Of a stretch of 64,000 bases of DNA, positions 44,095 to 52,424 are shown piece after piece (within the stretch, counting starts at the first letter, position 1; each line of letters begins with the position of its first letter). Source of the stretch: Myxococcales bacterium (GTDB lineage Bacteria; Myxococcota; Myxococcia; Myxococcales; Myxococcaceae). Under the pieces are notes generated by a model. That model was given only the letters and a program-made list of their open reading frames with translations. It made no database searches and was not told the origin of the DNA. Location of the stretch: positions 1 to 64,000 of the forward strand of contig JAUXRI010000013.1 of the NCBI GenBank assembly GCA_030681895.1, in the 5' to 3' direction. A program made the position numbers and the translations under genes.

Positions 44095-46032
44095 ATGCCC
44101 GACGACCCGGCACAGACGCTCGACGAGCTGTGGACTCGGCTGAAGCTCGACTCGTTGCCTGCCGACGCGGGGGCGAACGAAGACCTGCGCGCCACGCGCA
44201 CCCGTGACTGGGCGCAGGACACCCTGCGCGTCGAGCGGCACGAGGTGCTCACCGAGCGGGTCGATCTGCCGCGCATCTCGTTGACGCCACCGGGCGCCGA
44301 GCCGCAGCAACTCCACCAGGATCTCGTCGTCGTCGGCGTGCTCGGTGAAGGCGGCATGGGCCGGGTGCTGCTCGCGCGGCAGCAGTCGCTCGGCCGCAAC
44401 GTCGCAGTGAAGATCGCTCGCCCGAACCTGCCGGCGAAGCTGTCGGCGGCGCTGCTCCACGAGGGCCGAATCATGGGCTCGCTGGAGCACCCGTGCATCG
44501 TGCCGGTCTACGCGCTCGCGTCAGATGACGGCAGGCCGGCGCTGGTGATGAAGCGCATCGATGGCGTGGCGTGGAGCCATCTGCTCGCCGACCCCGGCGC
44601 CCCTGCGTGGAGCCGGCTCTCGCCCGACGACGGCGATCACCTCGAGGCCAACGTCACGGTGCTGATTCAGGTGTGCAACGCCGTCGCGTTCGCGCACCGC
44701 AGCGGTGTCGTCCATCGCGACCTCAAGCCGAGCAACGTGCTCATCGGTGAGTTCGGCGAGGTGTACGTGGCCGACTGGGGCGTCGCGACGACGAAGCCCC
44801 TGCCCACCGAGTCCCGAAGGCCGAACCTCATCGGCACCCCCGTCTACATGGCGCCCGAGATGGTGACCGGTGACGACGCGCAGATGGATGAGCGCACCGA
44901 CATCTTCCTGCTCGGCGCGAACCTGTTCGAGGTGCTGGCGCGGCGACCGCCGTGGGGCGGCGCTGATTTGAAGTCCGTGCTGCGCGAGGCGCTGGAGTGC
45001 TCGGTCCCGTCCCTCCCTTCGACGGCACCGGAAGAGCTGGTCGAGGTGTGCCGGAAGGCGATGGCGCGATCGCCGAACGATCGCTACGCCGACGCGCTGC
45101 AGCTTCGAGACGCGCTCTTGTCGTGGCGGCGGCACCGTGGGTCGGTCGAGCTGGCGCGCGCGGCCCATCAACAACTCGACGAGCTCCTCTCGGTCTTGCG
45201 CAGTGGCTCGAAGGACCGCGTCGTCATCTCTCCCCTGCTCTCGGCGTCACGCTTCGGGTTCGCCCAGGCGCTCAGGGACTGGCCCGAGAACGAGCTCGCG
45301 AAGGACGGTCTGCACGACAGCATCGAGGCTGCCGCGCGCTTCGAGCTGGGCCAGGGAAACCTCGAGGCCGGCCGGGCGCTCGTGAACGAGTTGGATGAAG
45401 TGCCCCCGTCGTTGCGAGAGGCGCTCCACCGCGTCGAGGCCTCTGCGGCCGATCGGGAGCGGCGAGATCAGAAGGTCGCCAACCTCGCGCGTGAGCTCGA
45501 CCCGGCGGTCTCGGAGCATCAGCGGCGGCGGTTCACCATCATGATGGTGCTCGCGACGACCGTCGTCGTGGTGGGAGGCAACTTCTCTGATGCAGGCAAG
45601 GCGCTGCTCGCGCGCTTCGGCCCGTACGCGCTCTCGGCGCTGATGGGCTTCCTCGGCCTCTCGTACACGGTGTCGCTGATCATCGGCAGAAAGGCGTTGT
45701 TGGCGACGCGGCTCAACCGGCACGTCGCAGGCATCATCGGCATCGGCGTGTTCGGGCCGCTGGTGCATCGGCTGCTGGCCGTGCAGATCGGCGCGTCTCG
45801 CCAGGACGTGATGATGGGCGACCTCGTGATGACGGCGGCGGTGGCCGCGGCGGGTGGGCTGATGCTCCACTGGATCTTCTTCTTCGCGACCGGTGCGTTC
45901 CTCGCTGGAGCCTTCGCGAGCGTGCTCTTCCCCGAGCACCTGAGCCTCATCTACGCCTTGTCGACGGTGTCTTCGTTGCTCGTCATCACGCTGAGCTGGA
46001 AGAAGTGGCGGAGCGAACTCGACGTGCGGTGA
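44095..46032 (+). CDS. Membrane Ser/Thr protein kinase with multi-pass C-terminus
   Basis: A 645-residue kinase. Glycine loop GVLGEGGMGRVLLA (81-94), ATP lysine K106, HRD at 207-209 (VVHRDLKPSNVLI), APE at 253-255 (YMAPEMV). The usual DFG is DWG (227-229, VADWGVA), a variant that keeps the metal-binding Asp. After a helical segment (360-500, rich in Arg/Glu) there are about five membrane helices between 502 and 637, ending in a short charged tail (SWKKWRSELDVR). There is no PEGA or extracellular domain, so input may come through the membrane bundle or a partner. It begins four bases after the M16 protease, implying a linked role. Confidence 0.9.
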   Translation: MPDDPAQTLDELWTRLKLDSLPADAGANEDLRATRTRDWAQDTLRVERHEVLTERVDLPRISLTPPGAEPQQLHQDLVVVGVLGEGGMGRVLLARQQSLGRNVAVKIARPNLPAKLSAALLHEGRIMGSLEHPCIVPVYALASDDGRPALVMKRIDGVAWSHLLADPGAPAWSRLSPDDGDHLEANVTVLIQVCNAVAFAHRSGVVHRDLKPSNVLIGEFGEVYVADWGVATTKPLPTESRRPNLIGTPVYMAPEMVTGDDAQMDERTDIFLLGANLFEVLARRPPWGGADLKSVLREALECSVPSLPSTAPEELVEVCRKAMARSPNDRYADALQLRDALLSWRRHRGSVELARAAHQQLDELLSVLRSGSKDRVVISPLLSASRFGFAQALRDWPENELAKDGLHDSIEAAARFELGQGNLEAGRALVNELDEVPPSLREALHRVEASAADRERRDQKVANLARELDPAVSEHQRRRFTIMMVLATTVVVVGGNFSDAGKALLARFGPYALSALMGFLGLSYTVSLIIGRKALLATRLNRHVAGIIGIGVFGPLVHRLLAVQIGASRQDVMMGDLVMTAAVAAAGGLMLHWIFFFATGAFLAGAFASVLFPEHLSLIYALSTVSSLLVITLSWKKWRSELDVR

Positions 46033-46053
46033 CCGGCGGCACACGATGCGCGG

Positions 46054-46863
46054 GTGATCGCCTTCGCCCTCGCCGCCGTCGTCGCCGCCAGCCCCGCGCC
46101 GCACCGTCTGAAGTGGGACCCCCGAATCGATCTGCCCGTCACCGGCGTGCTGATGGCCGGCTGGGTGGTGAGCGAGTTGGCCCTCAAAGATTCGCTCGCG
46201 CCCGATGCGTGCCGCTGGTGCGCGACGAACGCCTTCGACACTGGCGTTCGCCGCGCGTTCAACCCGAGCTTGAGCCCGAGCTCGTCTGGCATTCGGCCGG
46301 CGGCGACGGCGTCTGACATTCTCGGCTTCGTCGCGGTGCCGCTGCTCGTCGCGGGCATCGACGCCCTGGGAGCGATGGACTCGCCCGAGTTCCTCAAGAC
46401 GTGGGGCATCGACCTGGTGATCATCCTCGAGGCGACGTTCTCGGCCCTGGCGGTGAACCAGACCGTGAAGTTCGCGGCCGGCCGCGGGAGGCCGTACTCG
46501 GTCGATGCGCCGGCAGAGCTGCTCGCGCAGGCAAGAGATCCTCACGATCACACCCTGTCGTTCTTCTCGGGCCACACCACCTTCACGGTCGGCCTCGCGG
46601 TGTCGGGCGGCGTCGTCGGTATGCTCCGCGGGTACCGGTTGGGCTGGCTGAGCTGGGCGGTGGCGCTGCCGCTGGCGTTGACGACCGCGACGCTGCGCAT
46701 GGCGGCGGACAAACATTGGATGACGGACATTCTGGTGGGCGCGGCCGTGGGGAGCGCATTCTCGGTGGCGTTGCCGCTGCTGTTCCATGGCCGCGAAGAC
46801 GCGCCGGTCAGCGTGCGGGTGAGCCCGACGCCGAACGGGGTCAGCCTGGCCGGGACGTTCTGA
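46054..46863 (+). CDS. PAP2-family membrane phosphatase
   Basis: A 269-residue membrane protein of the PAP2 (type 2 phosphatidic acid phosphatase) family. The three phosphatase motifs are present: K139-x6-R146-P147 in KFAAGRGRPY, S172-G-H174 in SFFSGHTTF, and R215-x5-H221-x3-D225 in RMAADKHWMTD. It has several membrane helices, and the start is GTG 46054 with a leading hydrophobic segment. Likely substrates are lipid phosphates such as undecaprenyl pyrophosphate or phosphatidate in the periplasmic leaflet. It follows the kinase gene by 21 bases and converges on the TOPRIM-like gene. Confidence 0.9.
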   Translation: MIAFALAAVVAASPAPHRLKWDPRIDLPVTGVLMAGWVVSELALKDSLAPDACRWCATNAFDTGVRRAFNPSLSPSSSGIRPAATASDILGFVAVPLLVAGIDALGAMDSPEFLKTWGIDLVIILEATFSALAVNQTVKFAAGRGRPYSVDAPAELLAQARDPHDHTLSFFSGHTTFTVGLAVSGGVVGMLRGYRLGWLSWAVALPLALTTATLRMAADKHWMTDILVGAAVGSAFSVALPLLFHGREDAPVSVRVSPTPNGVSLAGTF

Positions 46864-46901
46864 AACGAGTTCTCAGGCCTCGGAGCTCAGCACTCGTTTC
46901 A
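46861..46901. terminator. Inverted repeat at the PAP2/TOPRIM convergent ends
   Basis: TGAAACGAGT at 46861-46870 and ACTCGTTTCA at 46892-46901 form a perfect 10-bp stem with a 21-base loop. The repeat covers the stop codon of the PAP2 gene and the last codons of the TOPRIM-like gene. It could end transcription from both sides; there is no T-run, so this is an inference from position. Confidence 0.5.
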
Positions 46902-47445
46902 CATCGTCGAGCCACCGCTTGAGATCGTTAGAGAGGGGTTCGGGCTTTCCGTCCCAGTCAGCGACGATCGCTTCCATCTGCGCAGTCGAAAGGCTTCCGA
47001 GGGCCTCCTGAGCTCCGACTTTGGACCAGCCACCCTTCTTCCGATCTCCGCGAAGCTCGAGCACCCAGCCCTCAATGCATGGTTCGACCACTGCAAGCGC
47101 AACGTGACTGTGCGCGTCTCTGAGTGTCGTGAGAACCGCCGCTCGCTCCTCACTGCCGTCGGTGTCGCGGCCATAGATGAGGACGTCGCATTCAGCTTCG
47201 CGCGTTCGTTGGAGCGCGCCGGCGAATCGCTTGCGCTCTCCTTCTTCGAGACCACGTCCGACTCCCAAGACCGGAAGTCGTCGGTACGCGCAGCCGTCGT
47301 GGATCTGCCATCCCGATGGCGCCTGCCGGTGAGCGAGCGTGCCGAGAACGCCATTCTCGGTCTTCTTTGCGCGGTACGGCTCGTCGGTCTCCCAGCGACC
47401 GATGTCATGTTGCCCTTCTCCGACGAGGAAGACCTTCAGCGACAT
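46873..47445 (-). CDS. TOPRIM / DUF4276-like protein, partner of the AAA ATPase
   Basis: A 190-residue cytoplasmic protein with a TOPRIM-like layout: first strand and glutamate in KVFLVGEGQHD (E10), then the D-x-D-G motif in CDVLIYGRDTDGS (D94, D96), then VVEPCIEGWVLEL (E125), which resembles the EAWLLAD block of DUF4276 proteins. TOPRIM domains of this type cut nucleic acids in OLD-family and PARIS-like defence systems. The ATG lies two bases after the stop of the ATPase gene, so the pair is one unit. Hand-counted stretches are lower in GC than flanking genes. Nuclease activity is inferred; the family label is from motif memory. Confidence 0.68.
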   Translation of the reverse strand: MSLKVFLVGEGQHDIGRWETDEPYRAKKTENGVLGTLAHRQAPSGWQIHDGCAYRRLPVLGVGRGLEEGERKRFAGALQRTREAECDVLIYGRDTDGSEERAAVLTTLRDAHSHVALAVVEPCIEGWVLELRGDRKKGGWSKVGAQEALGSLSTAQMEAIVADWDGKPEPLSNDLKRWLDDVKRVLSSEA

Positions 47446-47447
47446 GC

Positions 47448-48395
47448 TCAGGGCTTCCGCTTCGGGTTGAGCAGCGCCTCTTCGCTGACGCCGTCGCTCA
47501 GCGCGATCCAGAGCTCACCAAGGTTCCACGCGGAAGCGCGCTCAGCGAAGTGAGGCGTCTTGTCCATGCGAGTGAACTTCGTGCCCTCGGCCTCGGTGCG
47601 GGTCACGAGGGTCACTTCGTGGGCTTCGAGTTCGTTGATGATGAGCGGGCTGTGAGTCGCCATCAGGATCTGCGTGGTCTTCGAGACCTCGCGGAGGATG
47701 CGGACGACTTCCTTGATGCGCGCGGGGTGAAGCCCGTTCTCGGGCTCTTCGATCAGGAGCATCGAGGGCTTCTCGATGTAGGGCAGCAAGGAGAACGCCA
47801 GGAAGTACAGCATGCCTTCCGACATGTGTTCGGGCCGGACCTCAGTGCCGTCTTTGAGGCGAACGCCGATTGCTCGACCGCTGCTTGTGGTGAACAGCCG
47901 AAAGCCCCCGACCGTTGGGAACATCGCCAGAACCTGAGCTTCGAGCTTCTCGCGATCAGCCAGACTCCGCGCGAGCAGCCCGTCAACCAGGCGACCGAGG
48001 CCGGCACCTCGTTCGTTGACGAAGTCGAAGGGGGTGCCATCGACGAGCAGAGGATGAGCTTCGCGCATCGCGTCTGGGTCGAGGCGCAAGGTTCGTGCGC
48101 GAGCTGAGATCTTGCCGCGAGCACGAATGCCTTGCATCACCTTGTTCGCGGCCGAGGAGAACTCGTCCGATTCTCCAGCAAGACGAAGCGACCAGGGCCA
48201 GTTGGCTTTCTGTTGCGCCAAGAGCGGATGTCCACTTCCAACGAAAGATCCGACGATGGCCTCGATCGCACGAAGGGTCATCGACTTGCCGGAATCGTTC
48301 GGCCCGATCAGCGCGTGGAATGGCGACAACTCAAGCGTCGCGTCCTTGATCGGCCCGAAGCTCTGAATCCTGACCTGCTCGATGACCGGGGACAT
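47448..48395 (-). CDS. AAA (AAA_21/OLD-like) ATPase, putative defence component
   Basis: A 315-residue ABC/SMC-like ATPase of the AAA_15/AAA_21 group. Walker A is GPNDSGKS (31-38), the signature motif is MSEG (191-194), Walker B is LLIEEPENGLHP (213-224) and the H-loop is ATHSP (246-250). The opening VRIQSFGPIKDATLELSPFH is typical of OLD and PARIS AriA-type ATPases, though this one is shorter (315 against roughly 400-500). It is encoded directly ahead of a TOPRIM-like gene on the same strand, the layout of several ATPase-nuclease defence pairs. The start ATG at 48395 is divergent from lspA. Antiphage function is inference from family and context. Confidence 0.82.
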   Translation of the reverse strand: MSPVIEQVRIQSFGPIKDATLELSPFHALIGPNDSGKSMTLRAIEAIVGSFVGSGHPLLAQQKANWPWSLRLAGESDEFSSAANKVMQGIRARGKISARARTLRLDPDAMREAHPLLVDGTPFDFVNERGAGLGRLVDGLLARSLADREKLEAQVLAMFPTVGGFRLFTTSSGRAIGVRLKDGTEVRPEHMSEGMLYFLAFSLLPYIEKPSMLLIEEPENGLHPARIKEVVRILREVSKTTQILMATHSPLIINELEAHEVTLVTRTEAEGTKFTRMDKTPHFAERASAWNLGELWIALSDGVSEEALLNPKRKP

Positions 48396-48451
48396 GGTGT
48401 CTGGAACCTACCTTGCCGGAACACGGCGTCACTTTCACGCAGGGGCAAGCT

Positions 48452-48492
48452 TGCGTCGCTCCAGGGTCGTTTTTCGACCCTGCTGCGACGCA
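48452..48492 (+). promoter_or_regulatory. Long hairpin in the lspA leader
   Basis: An 8-bp stem (CAGGGTCG/CGACCCTG, 48462-48469 with 48475-48482) closes on a TTTTT loop and is extended, after a 2x2 mismatch, by a second 8-bp stem (TGCGTCGC/GCGACGCA). The structure ends 18 bases before the lspA ATG, so in RNA it would sit over the ribosome-binding region. It may control lspA or insulate it from the divergent ATPase gene. Confidence 0.6.
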
Positions 48493-48510
48493 CGACACGC
48501 CAGTCGACCC

Positions 48511-49146
48511 ATGTCTGACCGGTTGCGCGCCAAGCGCCGGGGTGGCAAGGCCCTGCCCGTGTCAATCGCGCGCCGTTTCATCCTCTTCGGGGTCGTCACC
48601 TTCATCTCCATCGCGCTCGATCAGGTGACGAAGGTGCTGGCGACCGAGGCCTTCAAGGGCAAGCCCACGCTCTCGTACCTGGGCGACACCTTTCGTTTTC
48701 AGTTCGCGACGAACGAAGGCGCCTTCCTCTCGCTGGGTGGCAACCTGCCGGCGAGCGCGCGGTTCTGGCTCCTCACCGTCGGCGTCGGCGGCCTGCTGCT
48801 CGCCATCACAGTGCAGGCGCTCCGCAACCCGGTCGATACCGCCAACCTCACCGGCTACGCGCTCATCGTCTCGGGTGGCTTCTCGAACTGGATCGATCGC
48901 GCCCGCTTCGACGGCGTCGTCGTCGACTTCATGAACATGGGCCTGGGGTCGCTCCGGACGGGCGTCTTCAACATCGCCGACCTCGCGATCCTCGCGGGCA
49001 TCGGCGTGTTGCTCATCTCGGGCTGGAAGCAGGACCGCGCCGCCAAGGCGAAAGCCGCGCAACCGGCCGACACCACTGCGCCGCCGACTCACCCAGTCGC
49101 AGCCGACCCTGCCCCCGCGCCCGAAACTCCGCGTCAGGACAGCTGA
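48511..49146 (+). CDS. lspA: Lipoprotein signal peptidase (signal peptidase II)
   Basis: LspA cleaves signal peptides from prolipoproteins in the inner membrane. The protein is 211 residues from ATG 48511. Conserved blocks: LDQVTKVLA (36-44), FATNEGAFLSL (65-75), GGFSNWIDRARFDGVVVDFM with catalytic Asp129, and VFNIADLAI with catalytic Asp157. Four membrane helices are clear. The last 40 residues are a disordered Ala/Pro-rich tail (KAKAAQPADTTAPPTHPVAA), longer than in the enterobacterial enzyme. At least four predicted lipoproteins are encoded in this window. The leader contains a long hairpin. Confidence 0.95.
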   Translation: MSDRLRAKRRGGKALPVSIARRFILFGVVTFISIALDQVTKVLATEAFKGKPTLSYLGDTFRFQFATNEGAFLSLGGNLPASARFWLLTVGVGGLLLAITVQALRNPVDTANLTGYALIVSGGFSNWIDRARFDGVVVDFMNMGLGSLRTGVFNIADLAILAGIGVLLISGWKQDRAAKAKAAQPADTTAPPTHPVAADPAPAPETPRQDS

Positions 49147-49209
49147 AGCTGAAGGCACACCAGTTGCTCTGAGGGCTGGCGAGTCGTTCTCCCTCCTCCC
49201 GGGGCAATC

Positions 49210-50844
49210 ATGAAAACAACCTCAGTGATGGCGGCCGCGCTCGCGGTCGTGGTGTCGGCGTGTGCCGGTGGGTCGTCAAGCTCGACCCCGGAGCCGACGC
49301 TCCAGCTCCTCGAAGTGCAGTCGCCAGGCACCACCTTCTCGGTGCGCTCCACCGTGCAGCTCGAAGCCTACGGGGTCTTCTCAGACGGCTCGAAGGTGCG
49401 CGTCTCGCCGACAGCGAGCTGGTCGTCGTCCGATCCCTCCATCATCGACGTCGATCAGCGGGGCCTCGCGCGACTGGTGAAAGCGGGCCGGGCTCGATTG
49501 AGCGTCCAGCTCGACGGCAAAGAAGGCGGCACGTCGATCGAAGTGGCCGCTGCGACCGCGCGCGCATTGGAGGTCTACCCGACCGATCTCTTCGAGGCTC
49601 CGCGTGGCCTGATGCCGCAGCTGAGGCTCTTCGCGAACTTCTCCGACGGTACGCGGCGCGACGTCACCGCCGAGGCCACCTGGCTTGCGTCTGGCCCTGG
49701 CACCTGGCCGCTGGCGGAGAAGGGGCACTTCCGGCTCGACGAGCAGGGTGACGTGTTCGTGTTGGCCCGCTTCGGAGGGCTCGAGGCCCGAAAGGACCTT
49801 CGCGTCACGCCGCCGGCCGTCATCGCGCTGCGCCTGGAGCCGATGAGCGCGCCGATGCGCCCCGGCCAGTCGATGCCGCTGTCGGCCATCGCCACCTTCA
49901 CCGACGGGTCGAGCCGCGACGTCACCCTCGACGCACGCGTCAGCTCCCTCGACAGCCACATCGCCCGCATCCAGGGGCGCGAGGTGCAGGCGATCGCTCA
50001 GGGTCGTGCGCGTCTCGTCGCTGACTACGCCGGGTTCACCTCGTCACGCGCGGTGATCGTCTCGGCGCTGCAGCTCGTCGGACTCACCGGCTCGATGCCG
50101 CACGCCGACGTTCCCTCGGGCCGCACCTTGCGCTTCCAGCTCTTCGCCGCGTTCGACGACGGCAGCGCGCTCGAGGTGTCGGACTCGGCGCTGTGGCTGA
50201 GCGCCGACGAGCAGCTCGCCTCGGTCGCGCTCGACGGCACCGTGACGGCCCGCAAGCAGGGGCTCGCGAATATCTCGGCACGCTACGGCGGCCAGCAGGT
50301 CGACTTCACCATTGGCGTTCAGGCGCCGGTCCTCGAGGGCGTCAACGTCACCCTGCCCCAGACCAGGCTGCTCGTCGGCCAGCAGGCCTCGTTCGCGGTG
50401 CTCGGCCGCTTCAGTGACGGCGCGGTGCTCAACCTCACGCCGGTCGCAGTGCTGCGTGCGTCGCCGTTCGTCTCGGTGAGCACGGGTGCCGACCTGGCGA
50501 ACGTGGTGGGCCTCTCTGAAGGGCCGGCGACGGTCGAGATCGAAGTGAGCGGGTACGTGCAGGTGGTTCAGCTGAGCGTCACCGCCGAGACGATCGAGCG
50601 CCTCACCGTCGAGCGGCTGGTGTCCGAGCTCGGCATTGCAGAGCGCCGGGTCCGCGCGTTCGCGACCTACAGCGACAAGGTGGTGCTCGACGTGACCGAG
50701 CTCTGCGACTGGAGCACGAGCGACACGGCCATGGGCCTCAGCAACGCGCCCGGCTCGAGAGGCGAGTTCGGCCAGATGGGCACCGAGGCCGAGATCACCG
50801 CGTCGATGATGAGCTTCCGTGCGTCGTTCTCGCTCAGCCCGTGA
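49210..50844 (+). CDS. Lipoprotein with repeated Ig-like (Big2-type) domains
   Basis: A 544-residue surface or periplasmic lipoprotein. The signal MKTTSVMAAALAVVVSACAG has a lipobox VSAC with Cys18. A Ser-rich spacer (GGSSSSTPEP) is followed by five or six bacterial Ig-like repeats of about 85-90 residues, each with the phrase FxDGSxxxVxxxAxWxSSD and a closing G-x-A-x-V; examples are AYGVFSDGSKVRVSPTASWS, LFANFSDGTRRDVTAEATWL and AIATFTDGSSRDVTLDARVS. Such repeats form rods for adhesion or for presenting other domains. The last repeat (from about residue 470) is divergent. It follows lspA by 63 bases, the enzyme that would process it. Confidence 0.85.
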   Translation: MKTTSVMAAALAVVVSACAGGSSSSTPEPTLQLLEVQSPGTTFSVRSTVQLEAYGVFSDGSKVRVSPTASWSSSDPSIIDVDQRGLARLVKAGRARLSVQLDGKEGGTSIEVAAATARALEVYPTDLFEAPRGLMPQLRLFANFSDGTRRDVTAEATWLASGPGTWPLAEKGHFRLDEQGDVFVLARFGGLEARKDLRVTPPAVIALRLEPMSAPMRPGQSMPLSAIATFTDGSSRDVTLDARVSSLDSHIARIQGREVQAIAQGRARLVADYAGFTSSRAVIVSALQLVGLTGSMPHADVPSGRTLRFQLFAAFDDGSALEVSDSALWLSADEQLASVALDGTVTARKQGLANISARYGGQQVDFTIGVQAPVLEGVNVTLPQTRLLVGQQASFAVLGRFSDGAVLNLTPVAVLRASPFVSVSTGADLANVVGLSEGPATVEIEVSGYVQVVQLSVTAETIERLTVERLVSELGIAERRVRAFATYSDKVVLDVTELCDWSTSDTAMGLSNAPGSRGEFGQMGTEAEITASMMSFRASFSLSP

Positions 50845-50850
50845 GCGCCG

Positions 50851-52389
50851 TCAGGGAGTGCCGGCTCGCTTGATGGCGAAGTAGAAGTTGGCCGCCGGAG
50901 ACGTGGTGCCGACGGTGATCAACATCAGCTCGCCCGTCGGGTGCACGTTTCGCAGCACGAGCGGCAACATCTGACGGTACTCGGCGCTCTCGGTCCCAGC
51001 GTTCGACAGCGGAATGCTCGACACGCCACCGGTGGTGAAGTTGTAGACGTCGAGCTGCGCGCGGCTCGACGTGAAGGCCCAAAGCCGGTCATCGCTGCCG
51101 TACTCGAGCTGGGTGGCGATCACGTCGTCGAAGTCACGGCGGTTCGAGACGTCGGTACGCGAGGTCGGCGTCGCCGAGAACATCGACAGCTTGCGCTGGG
51201 CCCCGTCACTGCGAACGAACAGCACGGCGAAAGCGCCGCTCCGGTACGAGGTCGCGACGTCGGCGACGAAGAAGCCCGACGGCGGCTGCACGAGGTGCTC
51301 CACGGTTTCATTCGACGTGCCCGAGAAGAACACCAGGCCGCGCTTGCGGTTCCACGCGATGAAGGTCGACTGGCCACGGCGCGGCACGAAGTTGATCGCG
51401 GTGTTCGACGGGAAGTCGGAGACGACGGTGAACTCGTCGTCGCCCTTGACGAGGCGGTAGACGGGCGCAGCGTTGACCGTGTCCTGCACGAAGCGGCTGA
51501 CGACGTTGCTCGACGAGACGAAGACGCCGCGGGAAATGCGAGTCGACTGGGTGTCGAAGCGCTCCGGCGGCGCGACGCGGGGGAACTTCACGGTGTCGGG
51601 GCCCGGCAGCGCCACCCAGACGTCTTCGGTAGCGGTCATGTCGGGGCGGCCGAACGAGGTGCCCATCGACGGGTGCACGAGCGGCGGCGACACGGTCGTC
51701 TGCCCCGTCGGGTACGTGTAGACGACGCCACGAATCGGCTCGTTGGCAGGCCTCGACGCGTAGACGAGCTTCGTGCGCGAGACGCCCACGCTGTAGATGC
51801 TGAAGGGCTTCGGCGACGGGTCCGGCAGCCGCTCCATGCAGATGCCCATGGGCGACGTGCAGGGCCCGGGCAACGCGCACAGCTGAGGGTTGGTGAGGCA
51901 CACGTTGAGAATGACGATGCGCTGCACCCCGGGCGCCGCGAGGGCGAACGAGCTGGTCTCGATGGTGACGCCGTTCTCGTCGGAGGCGGCCTGCGCGACG
52001 CCCTTCCAGCCCTCGCCGTCACGCTGCCAGACACGGCACTCGGCGTCGGTGTTCGAGAAGGTCGAGCGCGCGGCGAAATCGAACGGGTACGTGATGCGCA
52101 CCGGGGCCTTCAGCACGGTCGCCACCGGCTCGACGCGGAACTGCGGGCCAACCCGAAAGCCATCGGCCGGCAGCGGCGTCTCGTCGTCGGCGGCAACCAA
52201 CGAGAGCTCGACTTCGGTGCTGAGCGCGCCAGCGGGAATGTCGAGGCGGGCGCCGGCGAGCACGTCGTCGTCAGGCGCGACGAGCGTTCCACCCGCGGGC
52301 CCGAAGCGGCCACTGAGAGCCACGTACGAGGCGGGGGTCGAGGGTGTGCAGGCGATGAAGAGGACGACGACGGCAGTGAGGAGGCGCAT
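50851..52389 (-). CDS. Predicted lipoprotein with ZU5-like N-terminal region
   Basis: A 512-residue protein. MRLLTAVVVLFIACTPSTPA is a lipoprotein signal with Cys14 after FIA. Residues about 22-150 resemble a ZU5-type fold: GPAGGTLVAPDDDVLAGARL, IPAGALSTEVELSLVAADDE, FRVEPVATVLKAPVRITYPF. The remainder is beta-rich with short repeated phrases about values and events (GFFVADVATSYRSGAFAVLF, DDRLWAFTSSRAQLDVYNFT), suggesting a beta-propeller-like domain. It contains a cluster of cysteines near residues 165-190 (VCLTNPQLCALPGPCTSPMG, ICM), likely disulfides. It converges on the Ig-like lipoprotein gene with 6 bases between stops. Function unknown. Confidence 0.75.
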   Translation of the reverse strand: MRLLTAVVVLFIACTPSTPASYVALSGRFGPAGGTLVAPDDDVLAGARLDIPAGALSTEVELSLVAADDETPLPADGFRVGPQFRVEPVATVLKAPVRITYPFDFAARSTFSNTDAECRVWQRDGEGWKGVAQAASDENGVTIETSSFALAAPGVQRIVILNVCLTNPQLCALPGPCTSPMGICMERLPDPSPKPFSIYSVGVSRTKLVYASRPANEPIRGVVYTYPTGQTTVSPPLVHPSMGTSFGRPDMTATEDVWVALPGPDTVKFPRVAPPERFDTQSTRISRGVFVSSSNVVSRFVQDTVNAAPVYRLVKGDDEFTVVSDFPSNTAINFVPRRGQSTFIAWNRKRGLVFFSGTSNETVEHLVQPPSGFFVADVATSYRSGAFAVLFVRSDGAQRKLSMFSATPTSRTDVSNRRDFDDVIATQLEYGSDDRLWAFTSSRAQLDVYNFTTGGVSSIPLSNAGTESAEYRQMLPLVLRNVHPTGELMLITVGTTSPAANFYFAIKRAGTP

Positions 52390-52424
52390 CGAGCACCGCT
52401 ACCACGGGTGCAGCAGCACGCACG

